Part shown: one piece after another, positions 32,352-43,995 of the stretch | How positions within the stretch are numbered: position 1 is the stretch's first letter | Layout: every line of letters starts with the position of its first letter | NCBI GenBank assembly: GCA_015680685.1 | Contig: MNCI01003467.1 | Span: 597,095 to 661,094, forward strand | Source: Gnetum montanum | Lineage: Eukaryota > Streptophyta > Gnetopsida > Gnetales > Gnetaceae | Reading direction: 5' to 3' | DNA length: 64,000 nt | Notes under the pieces: model-generated | Told to the model about the DNA's origin: nothing | The model's database searches: none | The model's input: the letters and a program-made list of their open reading frames with translations, nothing else | Position numbers and translations under genes: made by a program

Positions 32352-34380
32352 GCACCAATCATGATTTTTTACCTCTTTTGCTACTGCCACGACACTGCCA
32401 CAACCCAGACCCTCTTTGGTGATGGGTAGTCATCAAATGTTGTTAACGTATCAGCATGTAGGTCCTTCAACCTCATTTCCCATTAATCATTCTTCCTAGT
32501 CTGTCCAAGCCCCACACCCAACATCTATGATGCCCACACTTCCATACGTGCACACCATGCCCACATCACAATTGCATGTGAGTTCTATTTCTATTCCCTC
32601 CTCTATACCCATTCCACCATCAGTAGCAGGCCCAACTTCAACTACATGGTGGATAGCAACGACCTCTTTTCCTGTAGCTCAAATGTCTCATATGTCACAA
32701 TACGCATAGCCCCAAACATACCAAGTTTCACATGTAACACAATCAAATACAAGACTGTGGGCCACCCCAACCATTGGATAGATAACCACCCATAGTGCTA
32801 ATGATGCCAGCTGCTCCAGTGGCACCACCCACTTGGTTGTGGGCTGCTCAAACAACACCACTAACAGGAGTTGTTCCGACAGCATCCCCAATGGGACTAG
32901 CAGCCACACCAATAGCGCCACTAGTGATGGCTACTCTAGTAGCTTCACAACCCCTTGTAACACCCCCAGGTTTGGACCAAGCCTTTTAGCTCATCCGAAC
33001 CCTCACAGAAGAAATTAAATGGTTCAAAGTTGTCGGTTCTAAAATCGTTCAAGTCATGGACTTCTACCAAGATGACCCAATCAGTCTAGTTGTTCTTGTG
33101 CTCATGTTGTGCCCTAGGGTACAACTTTTCCAGTTTACAAAATACAATGGGAAAGGTGATCCAAATGTCCACTTGGTCACTTTCAGGTCTAAATCCTTGT
33201 TACTACAACCGTGGCCCCATACCATCATTCATGTTTTTGCCATGTCTCTTATAGGCAAGGCCTTAGACTGGTACCATGGGCTTTCCCACACTTCTATCTC
33301 ATCATTAGAAGAATTGCTAAGCTAGTTCATGATTTGTTTTACATAGAACTTGAAGCTGAAAGTCATGAACGTTGAACAAGAACCACTAGAATTCATACAA
33401 AAATTCATACGATGTTGGAGTGCTACCCTAAACGAAATACGTGAACCAATTGCTAAGGCTCATTTGCTAGCTATTTTCAAAGGAGCAGTAAATGATTTTA
33501 TCAAATCCAAACTATATTATTTGGCTCCGCATTCCCTTAGCCAAGCATTCACTCAAACTAAAAGAATTTAGGATGTGGAGGAGGCTAGTAGAGATCTAGC
33601 CTACGTAGCCTATAAAAACACTCATACAAAGAAAGAAAAAGAGAAAGGGAAGGCCATAGCAACCATGATGGCCACTGTGGCTAATGAGAATAAGTCCAAC
33701 AATAGTAAAAAGACTACCACAACACCTAAATCCTTCACTAACACAACACCTAGATCCAGTAGCACTAGTCAACCCTCAACATTAACACCCATAGCGCAAA
33801 CTCTGCCAAGGCCAAATTTTGAGCGCAAGGATCGCTCAAAATATACCTTATTACCAATTAAGCCTCTGGAGCTTCTGAGTCAATTATTGGGAGCTAGGTG
33901 TATCCAACATAAATGGATGTTAGAGGAGGCCCTTAAGCATCACCAAAGGTATTGTGAAGTCCTTTGAGACACCTCCTTGGCTATGCCTAATGAACCACTA
34001 GTACCCAGGAACTTCAAGCTAGAGCATTTTTGCGATTATCATCAATTGTGTGGGCATGATATAGATTATTGACTAGCATTGAAAGATGATATCCAATGAA
34101 TGATCGATCAGGGTAAGTTGGTCCTAGATGAGAGCAGTCCTGTCTGACCTGAAAACCAATCGATGAGTGTTTACAAAGATCCTTTGAATGCTAACAATGC
34201 AAGTTAGACTATCAATGCCATTGGCATTGATGATAACACAGAATCACAACATGAACCATTCAGAGTTCATGTACCTTTTGTACTTAAAATTGCACCTTTT
34301 GTACTTAAAATTGCATCGTGTCCCACTACAACAACATAGGCAGCATTTGTTATCAGGGTGCCAAAGCATGTAAATTCCCC
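32352..34380 (+). pseudogene. Element B gag
   Basis: Starts inside gag because of the deletion. Ser/Pro/Thr-rich region (32500-32960), then the gag core: GKGDPNVHLVTFRSKSL, ALDWYHGLSHTSISSLEELL, IQKFIRCWSATLNEIREP, GAVNDFIKSKLYYLAPHSL. A Lys-rich part (about 33600-33700) precedes NFERKDRSKYTLLPIKP. The knuckle CDYHQLCGHDIDY (about 34030-34070) has lost its last Cys to a stop. Most of 33056 onwards is in one frame shared with protease. Confidence 0.88.
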
Positions 34381-35587
34381 TACTACCCAAAGTTGAGTGA
34401 TGAGCACCATGTCTCAACCTCCTCATCCAGGGAAACACAAAGAACTTCTAGTAGATAAGTTGGCTAGAGAATTTACCACATTGGGCCCCCCTAAGCCCAC
34501 TTCCTTTTTTGCAGTTCCCATGACCTCTTCATCATCAGCCATTGGTGGAAACACACACATGCAACTGTCATCCTCTAATTCAAAAAAGCTTATTATCTAA
34601 TCCAAAGCCACTCCCCCTCGGGAGATTCATCTTCTAGGGTGCATAGAAGAAGAAAAAGTTAACAAATAATCAGACAGTGGGCAAGACTTCCTAAATGCAC
34701 TTTCATAGGTTAAACAGGCCTTGAAACAAAAGAACATAACATTAAGCTTGTATGACTTAATAATGACCTTTGCGATGCATCGTGAAGCTTTGGTTCACAT
34801 GTTAGCATCTATTTCTATTAGTGAAAACATGCCAACCGAAGAGAAAGCTATCCATGCCATTATGCTTCCCTCTATGGCTAAAGAATTGTGGCTAGCCCAT
34901 TTAACATTTCATGACAAAGCCATCAAAGATGATCCTAAAAAGGATCAAGTGACTATCGCTCCCATGTTTATCACAATTCAAGTAGGTCAATATAAGATTC
35001 GTAGAATACACATTGATAATGGGGCTGCCACCAATGTGATACCATTCCCCATAGTGAACAAGTTGGGCCTAGTAGATTAAATCAAGCCCACAACAACCTC
35101 ATGTTTAAAGTCATTCAATGGAGCACATGTTGTGGTCAAGGGGACTGTTACCATCAACTTTGTAGCAGGGGACCAATTTTCCACTAGCGCAGTATTTATT
35201 GTGGTAGAAGAGATGCCTGGGTTAAACTTGATCTTGGGAAGATTGTGATTAGCCCAACTAAGAGCTATTTCCTCATCCATACACCAAGAGATCCACTTAC
35301 CCTATGCAGGTGAAGAGGTGGTGATCTTTGGTGATGAAGTAGCTCTCCTAGCCATAAACAATATAGACATGGAACAAGGATCAGAGATAGAAATCTCTAA
35401 AAATGAATCACCCATTCATGTTGAAATTCCATGTTTGACAAATGAGCCATCCAAAACCACCGACTTAAATGAAGAAACCATGTGGGCTGAATTGCCCTTT
35501 CAAATAGGAAATGATGACAGAGAGGAATACCACCGTAAGGCTTCCCAAGCCTATGCCTTGCCTAACCCACGTCGGATTAGGAAATAG
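34381..35587 (+). pseudogene. Element B aspartic protease region
   Basis: In frame with gag: SLYDLIMTFAMHREALVHML, then the active site HIDNGAATNVIPFPIVNKLG with Asp and Gly kept. FVAGDQF and VEEMPGLNLILGRL follow, with stops at VD*IKP and RL*LAQ. It ends ...ALPNPRRIRK and TAG at 35585-35587, equivalent to the end of A's protease frame. Usual plant Tat position and size. Confidence 0.85.
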
Positions 35588-35699
35588 TTGCATGATTAAA
35601 GTTTACCTCCACTTTACTTCAATAAATTTTATACTTCTGTTTGCATGGTTTCCATTTTGCATTAAGTTTTTTGTTTGCATTGTCCTTGCCATTGGCATT

Positions 35700-35960
35700 A
35701 GTTAAAGCGATTATGGTCCATAATGGTCTTAAACTATTGCTACGGCCTGCCAAGTTCTAAAATTGGCAACCCACACTCAAAAATTACATTACGTATGGCC
35801 CAAAATGGCCTTAAACTAGCAACGACTTGAAATGGCCTTAAACTAGCAATGGCCCGAAATGGCCTTAAACTAGCAATGGCTTGAAATGGCCTAAAACTAG
35901 CGATGGCCCGAAATGGCTTAAAACTAGCGATGGCTCGAAATGGCCTTAAACTAAAATAAG
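35700..35960 (+). repeat. Hairpin array after protease (element B, 7-8 units)
   Basis: Units of the form GGCC-CGAAAT-GGCC followed by TTAAACTAGCAA, spaced 30-36 bp, with variants GGCT-TGAAAT-GGCC and GGTC-CATAAT-GGTC (pairs through G-U wobble). Same position and same orientation relative to gag-pol as 16130-16390 in A. Confidence 0.88.
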
Positions 35961-36093
35961 GGGCCCAAGCACATTAATAAACACATTAACTAAAAGAAAT
36001 AAAACAAGTGTTTTAATTTTCATTAAATATAAGTCCATACTCAAAATACATAACAACAAGCATTTCATTTTAAAGAAAAAATTTGCCAATGGG

Positions 36094-39000
36094 CTATGAG
36101 TCTCTGCGAGTATCTTTATCCCTTGTCCCACTAGGCCTTACATCCTCATTCGGGTCTTGCATAAAGCAAGAATAGAATAATGAGTCAAATTACAATCACA
36201 TTTCATAAAATAAACTATAATATAGTAAAGCTTACATCCATCTTTGGAGGTATTTTGTCCATGTCTTTTGCTAAGCATTGAAGAATCTCCTCCTCGCTCA
36301 AGTTTGCCCAATCTTCTTCCCCCAAGTTAATGCTTGTTGCAATCTTCCCCTTCTTCATAGCTATGCAAGTGGGTGGCCTTAGAGAAAATGTGGTAGTAGT
36401 GGTTTCCTCGAAAGGCAAGGTCATCTCTCTCTTAGGAGATTCACTCACCACCACATGTTTTGTAAATTTTTCATAAGACTTGGTAGCACCAATTACATCA
36501 AGAAATAGCTCATGAGTATGCAATTCAATGGAAGCATCTTGATATTTCTGATAGTAGGTAGCACATTCCACCTTGTACGTGTGTTTATGATTTTTTTGTG
36601 CCTACCCCCATTCATACACCTTGGTGCTGTAATCTTTCTAGTCCAAATTTTTCTGGGCCAGTAGATCCATTTGCAAGTGTTGTTCAATTATCTCATGGGT
36701 AGCCTTGTTTTTACCCTATACGGCCAACCAATATCCTGCATAATCAATCACAGCCATACACCAACTACCGTCAGAAGTGTCATGGGCCATCAAGAATTTA
36801 TTCCTTGATCGTAGATCTTTTAGTTCAACTGCTTGACTAGATTTCTCCTTTTCAAGCTTCTGGACCTACTTCCAGAGGTCTTCATTGACGCACCTGCACT
36901 CCCACAAGGATCGTGCCTTCTTGTGTATATCATGAGGCACCTTGGTTACCTCTAGAGGGAGCTCAGGCACAGTGTCAACTTCAACTGCCTGTCTTGGGTT
37001 CCACTTTAGTCGAGAAGCTGTTATACCCAACATGAGAAGGCATTAGTCATGAGATGATGGCAAAAATATAACAACACAGAGAGCAAACATTATAATTCAA
37101 ACACACCTATCTCAAGATCAATTTGCCTTAAGCGATCAATCATGTCATCAACTACCCCATCCATAATGGCAAACTTATCTGGGGTCTCAGTCCATGGTTG
37201 GAGGTGACATGAAGAGGAAGAATCGAGAGCCTTCGTAGTAGTGTTTGTTGCACAAAAAAGCATGTTAGCATGGTGAAGAAGAGGAAAATAAAACTAAGAA
37301 GTAACATAAATGATAGTGCAAAGCTCCTACCCAGCAAACCCTTAGGGGTGAGAGTAGGGGGATCACCCATCGGCACACTGTCAAGAAAACTATCAAACTC
37401 AGCAACATCAAACTATAGCCCCTCTCCCTCAAGTTGACTTAACAATATAGCAGTGTCTTCAATTGTCATGTGTCCCTCAGGTGCTGGGGCACACTCTGTG
37501 AAAGGTTCATCTACAATAGGGGCCTCTTCCTTTGTGGTAGGGGCCTCCTCCTCTACAACCATGGCCTCTTCTTCTTCTATGGTAGGGGCCCCTCCGTCAG
37601 GGGCCAAAGCTTCTTCTTCATCATCTATTAAACACATCTAAAGTGAGCATGCTAGTCTAACAAAAAGGGGGGGGGGGGGGGGTGAGGGGTAGCTAATGAG
37701 ATAATTAAACCATACTCACCAACACATGCAGGCTACACTTTATGAACCTTGATCCATAATCCTTTGCCTCTTTCTTCACTGGTACATGGAGGCTCTTCTA
37801 CGGGATGAGATTTCTTGCATTGCAATTTTGATTTTACCATTTCAGTAATAAGGCGTTCCCCCCTTATTACATTGCTTGTGTTAGAGGGAGGCACTTATCC
37901 AATGGTGTCTTTTGCATAAAAGGACTGTCCCACCTGATCATTCGTTGTTATTAAAAAAGACTCCCCAATAGCTTCTGTGGGGTCCTGGGATCAAGTGGTG
38001 TGAAATACTTGGTAGATCCATGGTTTGGATCTAGGTGCGATCCTGCAACACCTAGATGCCATTTTCTTGGACCACCAATAATTTAGGAAATCATCGTAGG
38101 CAAGCTATAAAAAAGGAAAAATGCACATTAAAATGTGCATCAAGCTTCTCATGAAAATTTTTCCTTGGGAGAGTAACTTGGGAAAGCATAGGCCCAGAAG
38201 ACAGGGTAAACCTTATGGGCTACCTCTAGCTTGATCTTATTCATGTAAATCCCCTTTTGATCTTTGCTAGTCCCTAGCCATTCTTCTATGTCCCCTTGAT
38301 GGTTTACATATTTGTTGGTCTTCTTCCCTATATGTAATCCATTAGAAGGAACACTGAAGAGATCTGCAAAAAGGCTGTTGGTGATCTCAAACAGCACCCG
38401 CACATTATGCACCCACGTGCGAAAGCAGTAAATCCTTTTTGTAAAAGAATCAACAAGGACGACCAGCTCTACAGCTAGAATGCTTGGAGTTACTGCTAAA
38501 AATAGGTCCATGAGCCTAGCCTCCTGGACATTCTGAACAAGGGTGGCTATGACCCCATTGGATAACCGGCATTGTGTCTTGTCCACTTCACTATATTTAA
38601 AGAAGAGGTTAGTTTCATCACATTTGGACATGATTACTGTAACCTTTGTGGATGTAGTTGTGATTGCAATAATCAACATAAAAATTAACAAAAGGCAAAA
38701 ACAAAATCAATCACTTGAACACATGAAAACAAGTGCATAATCTAACCCACTGGGTGTGAATGGTGTGGGGAATGGTGGGATTTCCACTAGAACTTCTTCC
38801 ACAGCAAGTATTCGGTGGGATGCGCATTCACCATCCAACCATCCAAATTCTTTGCATTTCAGATAGAACTTGGCATACTTGGTTGGATAGATTTTGAAAT
38901 CAGCCCCAAGCTATTCTATGACATGAGCATGCACGTTCCCAGTAGAAGAGAACTCTTGTAAGGTTGTTTGAGATGATGTTAATGCCCCCTCTTGATCGTG

Positions 39001-39420
39001 AAGCCCATCCTTGTCAATTATAAACCTGGCAACATATAGAATGCAATAAGAATTTTAACTATGCAATAAAAATGATGTAACATGCCTAAGTATCTTCATA
39101 GGACTCACTCGCTAGCATAGTAGATAGTCCCAGGTGGATTTTGGAAGAAAGTGCCCATGTGATGAGCAATAAACAAGGTGTTGTACTTATGATAACACTT
39201 AAATTCAGGCATAGACCAAACCCAAGACAAGTGTCTCAAACCTTTTTGATATCCATTTGAGCTCCTAGCCCCGTCTCCTTCAATAGATCCATCAGCCATA
39301 AAATTTAAGATGCCTCGGTTTGCCCTAGGTAATAGCATTTCAACCAAAACCTTGGCTATCTTGGTCGACAAGTGTGGCCATACCATCACACTGAAGTGGC
39401 AAAGGAGGAACTGTAGGAAT
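36094..39420 (-). pseudogene. Antisense, 8-exon accessory gene of element B
   Basis: Runs opposite to gag-pol, between two hairpin arrays. Exons: ?-39109, 39025-38747, 38643 to about 38150, 38104-37720, 37624-37331, about 37245-37107, 37017-36236, 36155-36094. Clear donors are GTGAGT (after 39109), GTGAGT (37720), GTAGGA (37331), GTGTGT (37107) and GTAAGC (36236); acceptors TTGCCAG, TTTATAG, TTAATAG, ATAACAG and ATGCAAG. Phases of the last four introns equal those of A. The early part has hydrophobic segments (DLFLAVTPSILAVELVVLVD) and KRIYCFRTWVHNVRVLFEI. The middle is acidic (DDEEEALAPDGG). The late part has a probable coiled coil (VQKLEKEKS; ELKDLRSRNKFLM) and HELFLDVIGATKSYEKF. Stops occur, including TAG at LWK*VQ. 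It is faintly like Athila/Tat accessory proteins; no function assigned. Confidence 0.8.
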
Positions 39421-40929
39421 TCCTACATGCCTTCTCAAAATCAGACTACCTAGTCCCTTACTCGTGCATGGGAAGGAGGAACATTGGCCACAGGGGCACT
39501 TAGGCAGCACAGAATCCCTACCAGCTCAATCACAATCAAGATGGATTTTAACATGACCTTGCATGATGTAGCACAAAGCATTAGTTCATAGTATTCAAGT
39601 GACAGTTATTGTATAGTGTAGTAGCTTTTGGTATGCAAACTTTTCCTAAGTACAAAATGTTATGCCCTTGGATCGGTGAAGCAAACCCAAATTTGTGTTA
39701 GCATCAATTCCACTTTCATGAATTGACTTGTATAGTGTAGTAGCTACATTACGCATAACGTAGCAAGGTGGCGTGGGGCATAGTGTAGTGGGTACACCTT
39801 GCACAGTGTAGCAGCTACAATACCTGTAGTGGACATACCCTATGCAATGTAACGACTATGTCACACATAGCATAACAACTACACCCCTGCATAGCGTGAT
39901 GGTTGCGCCACGTGTAGCGTAACAGGCATAATAGCGTAGCAGGTATGACAACATAGCAAGCATAGCAGCGTAGCAAGTATGGTAGTGTAGTAGCATGATA
40001 GTGTAGTGTAATAGGTACCAAAAACATAACACAGCCTATTAGTCACACTGAAAAAAGTAACATGGCATAAGAAGGATCACACAATTTTTCCATAGCCCTA
40101 GCCTTGTTCCATTGCATGGAATGTAACAAAATAAAATATAAACCAAAATCCCCTATGCTGTCTAGAACATGTGCTACACTGCCTTGAAACCTTGCAAACC
40201 AGAACTCCCTCTGTGGGTGCTACGCTACCCAGAACGTGTGCTATGCCACCCAGAATCTTGTAAACCCTAAAAATGATACATTGTCCCACCCAAAATAATG
40301 GTAGCCATGACAATGATGTGCAATAACCATAGTGTAGTAGTTGCGGTGGTGGTTGAGGCCATAATGAAAAAAGTCACAACATAGCAATGGTAACGATCGC
40401 AGACACCAGGGTGCGATAATTACAGTAACAACCCCATTTAATAAATTGCACAATGTAAGCAAGGGTAGCGTAGCAACTTACTGGGTAGATGGCACTTCTT
40501 GTCATTCCTCAATGCATGCCCTAGGAAGACATCATAAGGTGCATTCCCCTTCATCCACATTGGCAAGACCTTGATGCCTACGTTCACTCCTGCACGTTAT
40601 CATCTTGTTGTCAAACTCGGGTGTATTAATTGCTACGCTGCAACTGCTACGCAACCTCTCTATCTAAACCGTGCTATGCTTTGGGTGTTAGCTTTAATAG
40701 TAAAAATGACAAGATTGCCATGGGTAATCCCCTATTTATAGGTTACAAGGTTATAGTACTTGTTACTTTTCGGGATGTTCCATGTCCCATGCGTAACATT
40801 GGACGTCCTGTGCCCTACGCGTAACGTGAAATGCCCTTGTCCCCTACAGCATAGCATGGGACACCCCATGTCTACTACAGTGTAGCACATAGCTACAGCA
40901 TAGCACGTAAATACACCAAAATTTTCATC
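39421..40929 (-). promoter_or_regulatory. Putative promoter region of the antisense gene
   Basis: Non-coding 1.5 kb upstream (minus sense) of the first recognised antisense exon. It holds dense GTAGCGTAGC/GCTACGC-type words at about 39730-40020 and 40210-40225, 40465-40475, 40625-40680, 40840-40920, the same words found in U3 of the A and B LTRs. The exact transcription start is not visible. Confidence 0.4.
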
Positions 40930-41195
40930 TCATTTTTGTAATGTTGCACAGTTATGGTCCGCTACGACGTTAAACTAGAAATTTTGACTTACAAAGTTGC
41001 ACAGTGACGGTCTGCTATGACCTTAAAATGGCAATTTTTGGCATATAATGTTACCCGGTTATGGTCTGCTACAACCTTAAACTGGCAATTTTAGAGTTCC
41101 CTCTATATTCTAGTCATAGTGATGGTTTGCTACGACCTTAAACTGGCAATTTTGACATATGATTTTGCATGGGCGTGGTCTGCTAAGACCTTAAA
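40930..41195 (+). repeat. Hairpin array before RT (element B, 5 units)
   Basis: Units spaced about 60 bp: GGTC-CGCTAC-GACG, GGTC-TGCTAT-GACC, GGTC-TGCTAC-AACC, GGTT-TGCTAC-GACC and GGTC-TGCTAA-GACC, each followed by TTAAACTRGMAA or a close variant. Equivalent to 13435-13573 in A. Confidence 0.88.
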
Positions 41196-41288
41196 CTGAC
41201 AACTTTTTAATGTTGCATCATTGTCTTGCATATATTTCATTACATGTTGCTATGTTAAGAAGGTATCACTTGACTTTGTTTGTTTTGC

Positions 41289-41300
41289 TTATTATTGCAG
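41289..41300 (+). promoter_or_regulatory. Possible sense 3' splice site before RT (element B)
   Basis: A T-rich tract ending TTATTATTGCAG lies 24 bases upstream of the ATG that opens the RT block (41325). Homologous AG sites exist in A and F. Confidence 0.55.
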
Positions 41301-41324
41301 GAGTGCTTAAAAAATGGCTATGCA

Positions 41325-42588
41325 TGATGATCTCTGTTTGCCCTTAACTCTGACAGGACCCCATGACAGGTTTATGAGACATTTGAATGTAGAGTTGCTA
41401 GACTTCGAACTGCCCCCTTATGACACCAACATAGCATCCTTAGAAACATCTCTACACTAGCCCGAACATATAGTCTAAGCTTTAGATTTAGAAGCTGGTG
41501 ATGTAACTGAGGACCCCCTTATCGAAATCCCTATGACTACATCCAAAGGCGAGGTAGGAACATTAAAGGTTAGCTCTTTACTAGAGTCACAGGTTAAACA
41601 AAACATCTCTAAAGTCCTCAATGATACTGCCAAAGTGTTTGCATGGTCGTATGAAGATATGTCAGGCTTAGACCCATGCATCATACAACACAATATCATC
41701 CTAGATTCACATGTCAAGGTGGTCAAGAAAAAAGGCCACAAGATCAAACTTGAGATTGCCTTAGCTGTACATGATGAAATCACCAAACTTTATCAGGCTG
41801 GTTTCATCTAGGCTGTTGATTATTTAGACTAGGTTTCAAACATTGTAGTCATCCCCAAGAAAACTGGGAGTATACAAATCTGTATAGACTTCCAAGACTT
41901 GAATAAGGCAACAATTAAGGACGATTTCCCATTGCCTAGTATTGACCAACTTATCGATACAATGGCTGATCATGCCTTACTGTCCTTTATGGATGGATTC
42001 TTAGGCTATAATCAAATCCACATAAATCTAGAACATCAACCAGCCACTACGTTCATGACCCCTTGGGGAACCTTTTGCTACATGATGATGCCCTTTAGGC
42101 TAAAAAATGTAGGAGCAACATACCAATGGACGATGACTAACATCTTTAGTGATTATCTTTTAGAGAAGCTAAATGATTACATGGATGATATAGCTGTTAA
42201 ATTTGAGAAAGCTACTAATCATGAAAATGAGCTAAACTTGACCCTTCAACATTGTCAAAGGCATGAACTTTGCCTCAACCCAAGGAAATGTGTTTTCAGG
42301 GTCAAAACTAGATGCATGCTAGGCTTTGTCGTGTCAGAAACAAGAATACAAGTGGACCCTAATAAAGTTAAGGCCATTGTTAACTTGGCACCACCTACAA
42401 ACCTTAAGGAGTTGTGTGGGCTACAAGGCAGGGTACAATTCATAAGAAGATTTATCACAAGGTTAACTGATAAGTTGCATCTAATGCAACACTTGCTTAA
42501 AAAGGGAGTTAACTTTGAATGGACAAATCAATGTCAAGAAGCTTTTGATAGCTTAAAGAAAGAGCTTGTTCATCTGCCCACTATTTAC
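41325..42588 (+). pseudogene. Element B reverse transcriptase, first part
   Basis: From MAMHDDLCLPLTLTGPHD through VTEDPLIEIPMTTSKGE and DEITKLYQAGF to the RT core ICIDFQDLNKATIKDDFPLP, MDGFLGYNQI, PWGTFCYMMMPF and the catalytic box YMDDI (A has YVDDI). The thumb LGFVVSETR and LKELCGLQGRVQFIRRFITR follow. Stops at 41458, 41476, 41810 and 41831 kill the frame. The reading breaks at 42588 where an AT microsatellite and N gap start. Confidence 0.9.
42273..42588 (+). repeat. 316-bp direct duplication, copy 1
   Basis: Same as 43996-44311 over 316 bp with only a few base differences (e.g. TTCAGGGTC against TTCAAGGTC). Covers the RT thumb. Confidence 0.93.
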
Positions 42589-43995
42589 ATATATATATAT
42601 AATTACACATATATATCTATAAATCTTAGTNNNNNNNNNNNNNNNNNNNNNNNNNNNNNNNNNNNNNNNNNNNNNACCCATGCTAGGCATAGGGCCTTGT
42701 TTGAACCAATTCAATTTATAACAATAAAATATAAAATTTTAAAATTAAAAAATAGAACGCCATGAGGCTGCACATGGCCATTGTCCATGTGCTGGTGGGC
42801 TTCATTGGCCCGTAAAAAAAATAGATTTTAAAAGAAAAATAAATTAATACAGAACAAATCATGAGCAATAGGACTGCGCTAAAGAGAACGTCACCTTCCC
42901 AAAAAAAATAATAATAAAAGGAATGAGGATCGACCAATGTGCATTGGAAAAAAATAAAATATAAACTTAAGGCTTATTTTCTTTTTTTTATTTTAGGTGG
43001 CTTACGTTGCAGTTGACGTGGAAAAGGCAGCTTGCGGTTTAGGGTTAGGGTTTTTCTCTCACCAGGCCACTATTTAAAGGGGACGTAGGCCTGTTTTCAG
43101 GAGGAGGCGGAGAGATCTAGGGCAGAGGCAGGGTTTCTGAGAAGCGCATGTCTGGAGGCGCAGAGGACGAGTTTCTCAGGGGCAACACCTATTTTCTTTG
43201 AGAGCATCTTTCTCTGTTCCTTGTTTTCTTTGATTCAGTTGATTGGGTTTTTATCTCTGTTTTGCTGTCTACGTTTTGAATCCTGTAATCAATTCTGAAA
43301 CATGTTTATCGTTCTTTTTAAATCAGAACTTTGAGTAAGATTTTCTGTTCCGATCATTTTGTCCGGATCTTCACATGAGTAACCAGGATCTTGACTGTTT
43401 ACTTTAATTTCCGAGGTTTTCCTCTAAGGATTCCACCTTTGAATTCCGTTTATCTGAATCTGTGCTTTGATTTTGAACAATTTATCCATTTCATGGATCT
43501 TGCAATTTAGCTTTGGTGTATTGGGTGTAATTTGATCATAGCAACCGTCTATATACTTTTTATTTTTTTTATATAAGGTTATCTTGAATTTGGGTTTTGT
43601 GCGTAACTTTATTTTATTTATTTCTACAACATACAGTCTGTATACTTTGTTTGGCTGAATCTTCCTTCTATTTAGAGCACCAAATAAATTTTAATTTTAA
43701 TTTCAATTTTACTTTTTTTTGTCATTTATTTTATTCAAAAACCACACAAATATTTAATTTTGATTTTTAATTATTTTACTATGTTTTTCAAGATTTAATA
43801 GAATTTTCATAAAATCAAATAAGTTTTTTTTTAATATTTTGCTTAAAATATTATGATTATTATTATTGTCACATGGCCCTTTCCAGCTGAGACTATTCCT
43901 GGGTTTCCGTACCCATACGGGAGGTGCCCTAGGTGATAGTCTCCTAAAACAAGTTTTCACAGGTGTTCACGTGTCCAAAATTTATGCATCAACAG
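42589..43995 (+). other. Foreign block with N gap inside element B RT
   Basis: Begins with an AT microsatellite (42588-42620) and 45 Ns (42631-42675). The rest has no similarity to the elements. At 43036-43052 TTTAGGGTTAGGGTTT is a telo-box-type motif, followed by CTATTTAAAGG (TATA-like, about 43070) and then a GA-rich stretch and T-rich sequence resembling the 5' UTR and leader intron of a plant housekeeping gene. No coding exon is recognised. Near its end is a stacked inverted repeat (43889-43943). Flanked by the 316-bp duplication. Confidence 0.6.
43889..43943. repeat. Nested hairpin (8-bp outer stem)
   Basis: GAGACTAT (43889-43896) pairs with ATAGTCTC (43936-43943). Inside it CCTGGG faces CCCTAGG, and CCGT faces ACGG around ACCCAT. 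Stems are nested in correct order. Confidence 0.65.
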
